64,000 nucleotides of DNA from contig WBUF01000005.1 in the NCBI GenBank assembly GCA_008933825.1, positions 39,417-103,416 on the forward strand. The letters run 5' to 3'. The DNA comes from Rhodocyclaceae bacterium (lineage in GTDB: Bacteria > Pseudomonadota > Gammaproteobacteria > Burkholderiales > Rhodocyclaceae). Every line of letters starts with the position of its first letter. The stretch's first letter is position 1. Below the pieces are notes generated by a model that was not told the origin of the DNA, did no database searches, and saw only the letters and a list, made by a program, of their open reading frames with translations. Shown in pieces: positions 36,066-44,126 of the stretch. Made by a program: the position numbers and the translations under genes.

Positions 36066-36457
36066 GCGGCGACAAACCCGGGCAACCTGGAAGCTTTCGC
36101 ATCGAAGGTTGCCGTCGCCCGACAGCCAAGCCGCCGGTTTCTGGCGCCGATCAGGCAATCGGCAAAATCGGCAGCCGCATCCTTCCAGACGAAAAGCGCC
36201 TCCTCGACAGCCGGCTCATCCTCGAATTGAACATCGGCCGCATCGAGCAAGCCCGAGATGGCCGCGATGATTTCATTCTTCGGCAGGCCGTATCGGCTGC
36301 GCAACACCCATTCGGTTTCCAGGAGAACCAGCTGGCTGACGAAAACGCTGCCTCCCGCCGCGACCTCGCGCTTGATCAGCTTGCGTGCCCTTTCAAACTG
36401 GGCCTCCTCATCCCGAACCAGAAAGCGGACGAGAATGTTGGTATCGACACCCAGCAT
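36062..36457 (-). CDS. PIN-domain toxin (VapC-like)
   Basis: The 131-residue PIN ribonuclease starts MLGVDTNILVRFLVRDE with the first catalytic Asp, then VSQLVLLETEWVLRSRYG with the Glu, and ends DFADCLIGARNRRLGC followed by TFDAKASRLPG, which carries the two later Asp residues. All four acidic positions of the metal site look present, so it is probably active. Its start overlaps the stop of the AbrB-like antitoxin by one base (TGATG). Confidence 0.88.
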   Translation of the reverse strand: MLGVDTNILVRFLVRDEEAQFERARKLIKREVAAGGSVFVSQLVLLETEWVLRSRYGLPKNEIIAAISGLLDAADVQFEDEPAVEEALFVWKDAAADFADCLIGARNRRLGCRATATFDAKASRLPGFVAA

Positions 36458-36675
36458 CAGCGCGACAACTGCTCAAGCGGAACCGGCTTGCGACCCTTCT
36501 TGCGCAACACGCCCGCCAGATCGGCGACATGCCTGGACTTCACCCGCATGACCACGGTGGCATCCGGCATCAGCGTGAACGTCATCCGGTCTCCGGCCTT
36601 CATGGAAAGGCTGTCCCGGATTTCCTTGGGGATCGTTGTTTGACCCTTGCTGGTCAGGGTGGACTCGTTCGACAT
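36457..36675 (-). CDS. AbrB/SpoVT-type antitoxin
   Basis: The 72-residue swapped-hairpin DNA-binding protein (STLTSKGQTTIPKEIRDSL, then AGDRMTFTLMPDATVVMRV) has a C-terminal tail that would bind the PIN toxin. GGGAGA lies about 6 nt ahead of ATG 36675. An in-frame ATG farther up is not supported by conserved sequence. The pair is complete, unlike the one at 48.7 kb. Confidence 0.88.
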   Translation of the reverse strand: MSNESTLTSKGQTTIPKEIRDSLSMKAGDRMTFTLMPDATVVMRVKSRHVADLAGVLRKKGRKPVPLEQLSR

Positions 36676-36789
36676 CGCAATCTCCCAATCTCCGTTTGTC
36701 CTTACGATTTTCATTATAGTAAGGCGGACAATTGCGGGCAATGTTTTTGGTGATCGTTCGCCGATTGGAGGGGCGGCATGCGCTTCCTA

Positions 36790-36813
36790 GCCGTATTGGC
36801 GGGACTGACTTTC
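36790..36813 (+). repeat. Dispersed 24-bp word, copy 5
   Basis: GCCGTATTGGCGG then GACTGACTTTC. It is between genes, in the scrambled stretch between the AbrB-like gene and pyrF. Confidence 0.8.
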
Positions 36814-36828
36814 CACGGAGCGGAGGCT

Positions 36829-36871
36829 TCCCCTTCTCCCCGCGAACGGGGAGAGGGCAGGGTGAGGGGTG
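36829..36871. repeat. REP-like palindrome
   Basis: CCCCTTCTCCCCGCG and CGGGGAGAGGG followed by AGGGTGAGGGG. The element has the same design as the one at 1499-1540, and here it is intergenic. Confidence 0.75.
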
Positions 36872-36877
36872 ACGGCA

Positions 36878-36928
36878 GTGTTCCTTATCGGCAACGGTAA
36901 AGTGCGCTTCGTCGCCGAGTTCTTCCGC
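36878..36928 (+). pseudogene. Internal fragment of an lgt copy
   Basis: Read on the plus strand this gives VFLIGNGKVRFVAEFFRR, matching the lgt segment [17 protein letters not shown] (about 34574-34623) with many silent and a few changed bases. It lies downstream of the duplicated lgt tail, so the order is not that of a simple decayed lgt copy. It abuts the truncated hydrogenase signal-peptide region. Confidence 0.75.
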
Positions 36929-37052
36929 AGGCCGGCACCATCGAGGGCGGCAGCGCCAGGAGGGCGCCGAGGCGGGCGCAATATTTGATGAAATCGCGTC
37001 GGGAGAAACCTTTCTGTCTGAGCGATTCGCCAATCGTCGGACGTTCGTTCAT
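36885..37052 (-). pseudogene. Truncated start of a [NiFe]-hydrogenase small subunit
   Basis: The minus strand reads MNERPTIGESLRQKGFSRRD followed by FIKYCARLGALLALPPSMVP. This is the Tat signal of a hydrogenase small subunit (RRDFIK twin-arginine motif; ESLRQKG before it is typical). The first cluster-binding Cys motif should follow, but instead the sequence runs into the antisense of the lgt fragment and stops about 12 codons later. A good Shine-Dalgarno site (GGGAGGG) precedes ATG 37052, 18 nt after the pyrF stop. It is a deletion or rearrangement scar of a lost hydrogenase locus. Confidence 0.8.
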
Positions 37053-37070
37053 GGCCTGCCCTCCCGTTTG

Positions 37071-37886
37071 CTATCGCCGATAGCGGTTGATCGCGTCGCG
37101 TGTCTCGATGGCGGCTTGCCGCGCCATTACAGCATAATCCTCGTCCTTGCCGGCATACAGGATGGCGCGCGAGGAATTGATCATGAGGCCGGCGCCGGAC
37201 GCCGTCCTGCCGGCACTGACTGTTGCCTCGACGTCGCCGCCCTGGGCGCCGATGCCCGGCACCAGCAGCGGCATGTCGCCGACGAGGCGGCGCACTTCGG
37301 CCAGCTCGGCCGGAAAGGTGGCGCCGACCACCAGGGCGCACTGGCCGCCGGCGTTCCACTTCGTCGCCACCAGTTCGGCGACGTGCTGGTAGAGTTTGCG
37401 ACCGCCGGTCTCGAGGAACTGCAGGTCGGAGCCGCCGGCATTCGAGGTGCGGCAGAGGATGACGACGCCGCGCTCCTTCCAGGCGAAATACGGCTCGACC
37501 GAATCGAAGCCCATGTAGGGGTTCACCGTCAGCGCGTCGGCGCCGTAGCGCTCGAAGGCCTCGCGCGCGTACTGCTCGGCGGTGGCGCCGATGTCGCCGC
37601 GCTTGGCATCCAGAATGACCGGGATGCCCGGATGCTGTTCGTGGATGTGGCGGATCAGCGCCTCGAGCTGGTCCTCGGCGCGGTTCGCCGCGAAGTAGGC
37701 GATCTGCGGCTTGAAGGCGCAGGCAAGGTCGGCCGTGGCGTCGGCGATCGACTTGCAGAATTCGAAAATGGCGTCGCCGCGGCCCTTGAGGGCGGCGGGG
37801 AATTTGGCCGGATCGGGGTCGAGGCCGACGCAGAGCAGGGAGTCGTTGCGCGCCCAGGCGGCGGCAAGGCTGTCGGTGAAGGTCAT
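37071..37886 (-). CDS. pyrF: Orotidine 5'-phosphate decarboxylase (type 2)
   Basis: The 271-residue enzyme makes UMP, the last step of de novo pyrimidine synthesis. The catalytic Asp-Lys-Asp cluster is in [17 protein letters not shown], and [33 protein letters not shown] and the phosphate loop [14 protein letters not shown] are all present. Its length matches the longer type 2 group. The REP-like element, an lgt fragment and a hydrogenase remnant lie just downstream. Confidence 0.95.
   Translation of the reverse strand: MTFTDSLAAAWARNDSLLCVGLDPDPAKFPAALKGRGDAIFEFCKSIADATADLACAFKPQIAYFAANRAEDQLEALIRHIHEQHPGIPVILDAKRGDIGATAEQYAREAFERYGADALTVNPYMGFDSVEPYFAWKERGVVILCRTSNAGGSDLQFLETGGRKLYQHVAELVATKWNAGGQCALVVGATFPAELAEVRRLVGDMPLLVPGIGAQGGDVEATVSAGRTASGAGLMINSSRAILYAGKDEDYAVMARQAAIETRDAINRYRR
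37201..37224 (+). repeat. Dispersed 24-bp word, copy 6 (divergent)
   Basis: GCCGTCCTGCCGGCA then CTGACTGTT. It lies inside pyrF, antisense, and is read there as [10 protein letters not shown]. Confidence 0.6.
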
Positions 37887-37917
37887 GGCGGTCGCTCAAA
37901 TGGCGGAGACCGCCATT

Positions 37918-39219
37918 CTACTTCGGCATGAGGTAGCGGTTCTTGCCCAGGCGCTTGGCGCCGTACATGGCGGCGTCGGCATGGCGCATCAGGCTGCCGA
38001 CGTCCTCGCCGTCTCGCGGATAGAGGGCGATGCCGATGCTGCAGCCGAGCAAGTGCCGGCAGCCTTCGATCGGCAGCGGGCGGATCAGGGCCGCGATGAT
38101 CTTTTCCGCCACGGTGGTGGCGGCGGCAGGCTCGGCGGTATCGTTGATCAGCAAGGCGAACTCGTCGCCGCCGATGCGCGCGACGGTATCGCTTTCGCGC
38201 ACGCATTCGTTCAGCCGCTCGGCAACGGCCCGCAGGGCGCAATCCCCGGCCTCGTGGCCATAGTGGTCGTTGATCGGCTTGAAGTCGTCGAGATCGAGAA
38301 AGAGCAGGGAAAACGCGCCTCCCTTGCGGTGGGCGACGGCGATGGCCGATTGCAAACGATCGAAGAACAGCGCGCGGTTGGCCAGGCCGGTGAGCGCGTC
38401 GTGCAGGGCCAGGTACTGCACGCGCGCCTCGGCCCGCTTGCGCTCGGTGTTGTCCACCATGACCACCAGCACGCCTGGGCGCCCGTCCGAAGAAATCGGC
38501 GATGCGGTGATCTCGGCCTCGCGCCGCTCGCCGGCCTTGGTGATGATGGCGATGTCGTAGCGATTGGGGAACTGCTCGCCCTTCAGGCGGCGCTGGTGAT
38601 TCTCGGCTATGCGCTCGCGGTCGACGGGATGGGCCAGTTCCAGATAGGACGGCAGGGCCTTCATCTCCTCCATGGAGTAGCCGAAAGCCCGGCACATCGC
38701 CTCGTTGGTGAAGACGATGCGCCCTTCCTCGATGACGAAGATGCCGATGTCGGCCCGCGACTGGGCGTCGAGCAGGGCCTGGTAACGGGCCGACTGCGCG
38801 GCGGCCTTCTGCTGGCTCCTGAGCAGCGCTTCCTCGGCCAGCTTCTGCCCCGTGATGTCGACGGCGTGGGCGATGAAGCCGGCCGGTTCCCCGCTTTCGA
38901 CTTGCAGGGCGGCGATCGCCACGCGCGCATAGACGTGCCGGCCGGAACGGGTCAGGCGCCAGCCGTCGATGTTGTGGCGCCGCCCCGCCAGGAGGTCGGA
39001 CACGAGCGGGTCCAGGACTTCGGCCTCTTCCGCGACGCCGCCGGGGAACAGCATGGCGTAGGGCTGGCCGACGGCTTCCTCGGCACTGTATTCGTAGATG
39101 TGCTCCGCACCCCTGCTCCAGAAGGCGATGCGACGATTCCCGTCGAGGCAAATGATGGACTCGAGCAGGGTGTCGAGCAGGGTCCCGACGGTAAAGGGCG
39201 GCTTGGGGTGCCTGGTCAT
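37918..39219 (-). CDS. PAS-PAS-GGDEF diguanylate cyclase
   Basis: The 433-residue signalling protein makes cyclic di-GMP. Two PAS domains (about 10-130 from LLDTLLESIICLDGN, and 145-265 from ARYQALLDAQSRADIGIFVI) precede a GGDEF domain (from HDALTGLANRALFFDRL). The active site RIGGDEFALLI is canonical, and a product-inhibition I-site (RESD) lies five residues before it. There are no membrane segments, so it is a cytoplasmic sensor of unknown ligand. It is downstream-adjacent to pyrF on the same strand in map terms but is transcribed toward it. ATG 39219 and TTG 39228 are both possible; neither has a clear Shine-Dalgarno site. Confidence 0.92.
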   Translation of the reverse strand: MTRHPKPPFTVGTLLDTLLESIICLDGNRRIAFWSRGAEHIYEYSAEEAVGQPYAMLFPGGVAEEAEVLDPLVSDLLAGRRHNIDGWRLTRSGRHVYARVAIAALQVESGEPAGFIAHAVDITGQKLAEEALLRSQQKAAAQSARYQALLDAQSRADIGIFVIEEGRIVFTNEAMCRAFGYSMEEMKALPSYLELAHPVDRERIAENHQRRLKGEQFPNRYDIAIITKAGERREAEITASPISSDGRPGVLVVMVDNTERKRAEARVQYLALHDALTGLANRALFFDRLQSAIAVAHRKGGAFSLLFLDLDDFKPINDHYGHEAGDCALRAVAERLNECVRESDTVARIGGDEFALLINDTAEPAAATTVAEKIIAALIRPLPIEGCRHLLGCSIGIALYPRDGEDVGSLMRHADAAMYGAKRLGKNRYLMPK

Positions 39220-39301
39220 GGTGCGCAAATGACGGCTGTTACGGCGATGGCCATGACTTGATTACGGCAGGGCAGTAGAATTCTTTATTTTCGGAGCGGT
39301 T

Positions 39302-39775
39302 ATGAGCGCAAGGCCCTTCAGGATTCTCGGCATCCAGCAGATCGCCATCGGCGGCCCTTCGAAGGAGCGGCTGAAGACGTTGTGGGTGGACAAGCTGGGT
39401 CTGGAAGTCACCGGCAACTTCGTCAGCGAGCGGGAAAACGTCGACGAGGACATCTGCGCCATGGGCAGCGGACCCTTCAAGGTCGAGGTGGACCTGATGC
39501 AGCCGCTCGACGCCGACAAGAAGCCGGCCGTGCACGCCACGCCGCTCAACCATGTCGGCCTGTGGGTGGACGACCTGCCGAAGGCCATGGAATGGCTGAC
39601 GGCGCAGGGTGTGCGCTTCGCCCCCGGGGGCATCCGCAAGGGCGCGGCGGGCTATGACATCTGCTTCATCCACCCCAAGGCCAGCGGCGAGCTGCCGATT
39701 GCCGGCGAAGGCGTGCTGATCGAGCTGGTGCAGGCGCCGCCGGGGGTGGTCGAGGCGTTTGCGAAACTCAGCTGA
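39302..39775 (+). CDS. VOC-superfamily protein, probable methylmalonyl-CoA epimerase
   Basis: The 157-residue glyoxalase-fold protein has two beta-alpha-beta-beta-beta repeats, with metal-site candidates in [28 protein letters not shown] and a final [12 protein letters not shown] (Glu). This layout fits methylmalonyl-CoA epimerase, which links propionyl-CoA carboxylase (42.0-45.7 kb) to methylmalonyl-CoA mutase (45.7-47.9 kb). The first metal His (usually H in DHV/DHI) appears as Gln here, so the assignment relies partly on the neighbourhood. CGGAGCGG stands ahead of ATG 39302. Confidence 0.75.
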   Translation: MSARPFRILGIQQIAIGGPSKERLKTLWVDKLGLEVTGNFVSERENVDEDICAMGSGPFKVEVDLMQPLDADKKPAVHATPLNHVGLWVDDLPKAMEWLTAQGVRFAPGGIRKGAAGYDICFIHPKASGELPIAGEGVLIELVQAPPGVVEAFAKLS

Positions 39776-39786
39776 AGGAGACACGC

Positions 39787-40179
39787 ATGAAGAAGAGGCT
39801 GTTCCTGTCCGGGGTCGCCGTGCTGGCGGGACTGACTTTTGCCGGCTGCTCGACGGTGTCGGATCCGCGCGCCGAGCGCGGCACGGGCGTCGCCGTCAGC
39901 TATGCCGCGCCCTTCGACCAGATATGGGCGGCGCTGCCGGAAATGCTGAAGGAACTCGGCATCAGGGTGACCGGCCAGGACATGAACGTGGGCTACATGC
40001 TGGTCGAAGGCGGCGGCACCATGGGCGACAACGCGACGATCTACGTCGAGCGCATCGGCACCAAGGGCAATAGCCGCGTCGAGGTGGTGCCCGGCAAGAC
40101 GCTGGGTGTGAACCTCTCCCTCGGCGAAATGCCGAAGGACATCCACAACCGCCTGGCCCAGCGTTTCAAGCGTTTCTAG
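39787..40179 (+). CDS. Small lipoprotein of unknown function
   Basis: The 130-residue precursor has a lipoprotein signal with Cys in LTFAGCSTV (residue 21). The mature part carries VAVSYAAPFDQIWAALPEML, LGIRVTGQDMNVGYMLVEGGG and a strand-rich middle, resembling small envelope lipoproteins of the NlpB/BamC or DUF3568 kind. AAGGAG sits 5 nt before ATG 39787, and the gene follows the epimerase by 11 nt, so the two are cotranscribed. A perfect-consensus copy of the dispersed 24-bp word encodes part of its signal peptide (AVLAGLTF). Confidence 0.8.
   Translation: MKKRLFLSGVAVLAGLTFAGCSTVSDPRAERGTGVAVSYAAPFDQIWAALPEMLKELGIRVTGQDMNVGYMLVEGGGTMGDNATIYVERIGTKGNSRVEVVPGKTLGVNLSLGEMPKDIHNRLAQRFKRF
39817..39840 (+). 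repeat. Dispersed 24-bp word, copy 7 (consensus form)
   Basis: GCCGTGCTGGCGGGA then CTGACTTTT. It lies in sense orientation in the lipoprotein signal peptide. Confidence 0.85.
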
Positions 40180-40853
40180 TCGATCTCGCGCAGTCCCGCA
40201 GGCGCTTTCACCCAGGCAACCAGGCCGGGAGGGGCGTCCGGATCGGCAGGATAAAGGGCCATGGCGTCGGCAAGGCCCAGTGCCGCGAGCGCGTTGCGGA
40301 TGGAGCCCGGCTTCCGATGGAAACCCTCCAGCTTCATCAGGGCGCATCCCCGATCCGGCAGGCTCTCCGCAGGGTGCCGCGGCGAGTCCCACCGGATCAG
40401 GCTCGGCACCAGGCCATCCCCCGGCAGGCGGCCGTCGCCCGGCACGGTGATGCGCCAGCGGAAATCGCCGCGCGCAAGGCCGAGGATGTCGCCGAGCGGC
40501 GCGGGACTGGCAGCGGCCATCGCCATGATGTCCTTGCAACGTGCAAGCCAGTGGATCAGTCGCGGGCGTTGCGCAATCCTTTCCTGCATCAGCGGATCGT
40601 CTAGGCCAAACCAGCGCGGCCTGGGCGGACGCGGCGCGCCGGGATCGATGGCGATCAGCTCGAGATAAAGATTCGTGCCCAGCCGCAGCAGGCGGTTGTG
40701 CGTGCCCATCGTCGCATGCCGCCCTCCCGGCGAGAGCGGTACGCCGAGATGCGATTCCAGCCAGTCCGCACCGGCATCGAGGTCGGCTGCCGCAACGACG
40801 AGGTGGTCGACGGCCGCGCCGGCCGGCTCAGGCGATCCGTCCAAGCGCCTCAT
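40176..40853 (-). CDS. Glyoxalase-like (VOC superfamily) protein
   Basis: The 225-residue protein has an N-terminal VOC half (VDHLVVAAADLDAGADWLESHLG, then LYLELIAIDPG). The middle is longer than usual, as in the Glyoxalase_3 group. The C-terminal half ends LVAWVKAPAGL. The function is unknown; such proteins are often orphan dioxygenase or isomerase folds. Its start overlaps the end of the aminotransferase gene by 26 nt, so the two are coupled. Its stop overlaps the convergent lipoprotein gene by 4 nt. Confidence 0.75.
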   Translation of the reverse strand: MRRLDGSPEPAGAAVDHLVVAAADLDAGADWLESHLGVPLSPGGRHATMGTHNRLLRLGTNLYLELIAIDPGAPRPPRPRWFGLDDPLMQERIAQRPRLIHWLARCKDIMAMAAASPAPLGDILGLARGDFRWRITVPGDGRLPGDGLVPSLIRWDSPRHPAESLPDRGCALMKLEGFHRKPGSIRNALAALGLADAMALYPADPDAPPGLVAWVKAPAGLREID

Positions 40854-41943
40854 CGAGCCGCAGCACCGTGCGCTCGATGTTCTGCAGCTTGTCCAGCCCG
40901 AACAGGCCGATGCGGAAGCTGCGGAAATCCGCCGGCTCGTCGCACATCAGGGGCACGCCGGCCGCCGTCTGCAGGCCCTGCGCGATGAACTTGCTTCCGG
41001 AATGGATGCCCGGATCGTCCGTATAACTCACCACCACGCCCGGCGCCTGGAAGCCTTCGGCGGCCACGCTCGGAAAGCCGCGGCTCACCAGCAGCGCGCG
41101 CACGCGGCGTCCCAGTTCGGCCTGTGCGCTCCGGGCCTTCTCCAGGCCCCAATCGCGCGTCTCGCGCATCGCCTGGACGGCCTTCGCCAGGGCATCCGTC
41201 GGCGGTGTGGCATGGTAGGCATGGCCGCCTTTCTCGTAGGTTTCCATGATCTGCAGCCACTTGCGCAGGTCTGCGGCGAAGCTGGTGCTGGTGGTCGACT
41301 CGATGCGCTCGCGCGCCTGCGCCCCGAGCATCACGAAGGCGCCGCAGGGCGGACCGCTCCAGCCCTTCTGCGGCGCGCTGATCAGGACATCCACCCCCAG
41401 CGCCGCCATGTCCACCCACATCGCGCCGGAGGCGATGCAGTCGAGCACGAACAGGCCGCCAACGGCATGCACCGCCTCCGCGACCGCATCGAGGTATGCG
41501 TCCGGCAGCATCATGCCGGAGGCCGTCTCGACATGCGGCGCGAAAACCAGACCGGGCCTGCGCTTGCGGATGGCCTCGACGACTTCCCAGACTGGCGGCG
41601 GCGCGAAGGGCGCCTGGCTGCCGTCGGATACCGGGCGTGCCTTGAGCAGGATCGTCTCGGAGGGGATGTTGCCCGCCTCGAAGATCTGGCTCCAGCGGTA
41701 GCTGAACCAGCCGTTGCGGATCACCAGGCATTTGCGGCCGGTGGCGAACTGGCGCGCCACCGCCTCCATGCCGAAGGTGCCGCTGCCCGGCACGAGGAGG
41801 GCGGAGTGCGCCCGGTAGGCTTCCTTGAGAATGGCCGACAGGTCATTCATGACGCCCTGGAAGGCGGGCGACATGTGGTTCAGCGCGCGGTCGGTGTAGA
41901 CGACCGAATACTCGAGCAAGCCCTGTTGCGACATCTGGTTCAC
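40828..41943 (-). CDS. Class V PLP aminotransferase (alanine/serine-glyoxylate type)
   Basis: The 371-residue aminotransferase has PALLVPGSGTFGMEAV-type N-terminal binding (ALLVPGSGTFGMEAVARQF), PHVETASGMMLPD and LDCIASGAMWVDM. The PLP lysine is in SAPQKGWSGPPCG, and the C-terminal region has GFQAPGVVVSY. Members use alanine or serine with glyoxylate, or act on aminophosphonates; the pair here is not clear. GTG 41943 has GGAG 6 nt before it. It is downstream of pccA in the propionyl-CoA operon. Confidence 0.88.
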   Translation of the reverse strand: MNQMSQQGLLEYSVVYTDRALNHMSPAFQGVMNDLSAILKEAYRAHSALLVPGSGTFGMEAVARQFATGRKCLVIRNGWFSYRWSQIFEAGNIPSETILLKARPVSDGSQAPFAPPPVWEVVEAIRKRRPGLVFAPHVETASGMMLPDAYLDAVAEAVHAVGGLFVLDCIASGAMWVDMAALGVDVLISAPQKGWSGPPCGAFVMLGAQARERIESTTSTSFAADLRKWLQIMETYEKGGHAYHATPPTDALAKAVQAMRETRDWGLEKARSAQAELGRRVRALLVSRGFPSVAAEGFQAPGVVVSYTDDPGIHSGSKFIAQGLQTAAGVPLMCDEPADFRSFRIGLFGLDKLQNIERTVLRLDEALGRIA

Positions 41944-42017
41944 GGCGGACTCCGGCAAGGCAAAGGCGCGCAGCTTAGCATGCAGCAGACGCCCATGCCC
42001 GCTGCGCGAAGGAACGG

Positions 42018-44003
42018 TCAGGCGAAGCGCACGATCGGCTGGTCGACGGCAAGGCTGTCGCCCTGCTTTGCCAGCACCTCGGCCACCACGCAGTCCAGGT
42101 CGGCCCTGAGGATGTTCTCCATCTTCATCGCCTCGATGGCGGCGAGCTTCTCGCCGGCCTTCACTTCCTGCCCGGCCTTCAGCGGCATGTCGGTGAGCAG
42201 GCCCGGCATCGGCGAGAGCAGGAACTTGGACAGATCCGGCTTCGGCTTCTCCGGCATCAGACCGAGCAATTCGGCGGCGCGGCCGGTCATCACCATCATG
42301 TCGGCCTGGGTGCCCCAGTGGGTGACGCGGTACCTGAGGCCGAGGCGCTCGAGTTGCAGGCAGACCGGCTCGCTGTTCCAGGTGCCGCGGAAGATCGGCT
42401 CGCCCAGTCGCCAGGTCGAGCGCAGCTCGCAACTCTGGCCGTCGTGGGTGACGGTGTAGCCGCCGCCGGTCGGCGTCAGCGTGAGATCGTATTTCTTTCC
42501 GCCCATCAGCACCGTCCACGCGTTGCCGACCTTGCGCTCGTGGCCGCGCAGCTGGCCGCTGGTGCGCACGGCGCGGTCGATGTAGCGCCGCCGCGCGAAG
42601 GCCGCCGCCGCCGCCATGAGCAGCGGATCCTCGTGCACCAGGCTTTCGGCGGAAAAGCCCTTCGGGAACTCCTCGGCGATGAAGCCGGTGTTGAACTTGC
42701 CCGACTGGAAGCGCGGGTGCTGCATCAACGCCGACTGGAAGGCGATGTTCGACGACACGCCGCGGATGACGAAAGCGTTGAGGGCGTCGCGCATCCTGGC
42801 GATGGCCTGGTCTCGGCTGGCGGCGTGAACGATGAGCTTGGCGATCATCGAATCGTAGTACATCGAAATCTCGCCGCCCTCGTAGACGCCGGTGTCCACG
42901 CGCACGCCGTCGTTTTCCGCCGGCGGCAGGTAACGGATCAGCCGCCCGGTCGAGGGCAGGAAGTTGCGGAAGGGATCCTCCGCGTTGATGCGACATTCCA
43001 TGGCCCAGCCGTCGAGCCTGACGTCCTTCTGCGCGAAGGGCAGCTTCTCGCCGGCGGCGACGCGGATCATCAGCTCGACGAGATCCAGCCCGGTGATGCA
43101 CTCGGTCACCGGATGCTCGACCTGCAGGCGCGTGTTCATCTCGAGGAAGTAGAAGCTCTTGTCCTTGCCGACGACGAACTCGACCGTGCCGGCCGACTGG
43201 TACTTGACGGCTTTCGCCAGCGCCACGGCCTGCTCGCCCATGGCCTTGCGCGTCTTCTCGTCGAGGAAGGGGCTGGGCGCCTCCTCGATCACCTTCTGGT
43301 GGCGGCGCTGGATCGAGCACTCGCGCTCGTTCAGGTAGACGCAGTTGCCGTGGGCGTCGCCGATCAGCTGGATCTCGATGTGGCGCGGCTCCTCGACGTA
43401 TTTCTCGATGAAGACGCGGTCGTCGCCGAAGGCGTTCTTGGCCTCGTTGCGGCAGGAGGAGAAGCCCTCGTGCGCCTCCTTGTCGTCGAAGGCGACGCGC
43501 AGGCCCTTGCCGCCGCCGCCGGCGGAAGCCTTGATCATCACCGGGTAGCCGATCTTCTTCGCGATCTCGACGGCCTGCTCGGGCGTGTCGATGGCGGCGT
43601 TGTGGCCGGGGATGGTGTTGACCTTGGCTTCCAGCGCCAGCTTCTTCGAGGCGATCTTGTCGCCCATGGCGGCGATGGAATAGTGCTTCGGACCGATGAA
43701 GACGATGCCCTCTTCCTCCAGCCGCTTGGAGAAGGCCTCGTTCTCGGAGAGGAAGCCGTAGCCCGGATGCACCGCCTGCGCGCCGGTCTGCTTGCAGGCT
43801 GCGATGATCCTGTCGGCGACGAGGTAGGATTCCTTCGAGGGCGGCGGGCCGATGCAGACGGCTTCATCCGCCAGCTCGACGTGGCGCGAATCCTTGTCCG
43901 CCTCGGAATACACGGCAACGGTCTTGATGCCCATCCTGCGCGCCGTCTTGATGACGCGGCAGGCGATCTCGCCGCGATTGGCAATGAGTATTTTCTTGAA
44001 CAT
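42018..44003 (-). CDS. pccA: Propionyl-CoA (acetyl-CoA) carboxylase alpha subunit, biotin-containing
   Basis: The 661-residue subunit has a biotin carboxylase N-terminus (FKKILIANRGEIACRVI, ATP site GGGGKGLRVA, EMNTRLQVEHPVTE), the BT linker domain, and a C-terminal biotinyl domain with EAMKMEN (biotin Lys near 627). With the beta subunit at 44127 it carboxylates propionyl-CoA to methylmalonyl-CoA. AAAGG lies before ATG 44003. The gene is separated from the beta subunit by a CACCAAG-rich inverted repeat but lies in the same operon. Confidence 0.94.
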   Translation of the reverse strand: MFKKILIANRGEIACRVIKTARRMGIKTVAVYSEADKDSRHVELADEAVCIGPPPSKESYLVADRIIAACKQTGAQAVHPGYGFLSENEAFSKRLEEEGIVFIGPKHYSIAAMGDKIASKKLALEAKVNTIPGHNAAIDTPEQAVEIAKKIGYPVMIKASAGGGGKGLRVAFDDKEAHEGFSSCRNEAKNAFGDDRVFIEKYVEEPRHIEIQLIGDAHGNCVYLNERECSIQRRHQKVIEEAPSPFLDEKTRKAMGEQAVALAKAVKYQSAGTVEFVVGKDKSFYFLEMNTRLQVEHPVTECITGLDLVELMIRVAAGEKLPFAQKDVRLDGWAMECRINAEDPFRNFLPSTGRLIRYLPPAENDGVRVDTGVYEGGEISMYYDSMIAKLIVHAASRDQAIARMRDALNAFVIRGVSSNIAFQSALMQHPRFQSGKFNTGFIAEEFPKGFSAESLVHEDPLLMAAAAAFARRRYIDRAVRTSGQLRGHERKVGNAWTVLMGGKKYDLTLTPTGGGYTVTHDGQSCELRSTWRLGEPIFRGTWNSEPVCLQLERLGLRYRVTHWGTQADMMVMTGRAAELLGLMPEKPKPDLSKFLLSPMPGLLTDMPLKAGQEVKAGEKLAAIEAMKMENILRADLDCVVAEVLAKQGDSLAVDQPIVRFA

Positions 44004-44013
44004 GGGAAACCTT

Positions 44014-44115
44014 TCACCACCAAGGCACCAAGGACACAAAGGAGCACCAAGAAGGGCGAATTGCCATTTTGGATTTTCCTTGGTGCATCTTGGTGCTCTT
44101 GGTGTCTTGGTGGTT
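44014..44115. repeat. Inverted cluster of CACCAAG repeats
   Basis: At least four CACCAAG-like units (CACCAAGGCACCAAGG, GAGCACCAAG) face four CTTGGTG units (CCTTGGTGCATC, TTGGTGCTCTTGGTG) around an AT-rich centre. The whole can fold into a long hairpin. It fills the gap between pccB and pccA, so it is transcribed and may set the ratio of the two subunits. Such arrays are scattered in many proteobacteria. Confidence 0.85.
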
Positions 44116-44126
44116 AAGCAGTTGTC

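Noticed and set aside
37918..39219. The PAS-GGDEF protein as part of a phosphodiesterase hybrid
   Set aside because: There is no EAL or HD-GYP domain. The chain ends a few residues after the GGDEF domain.
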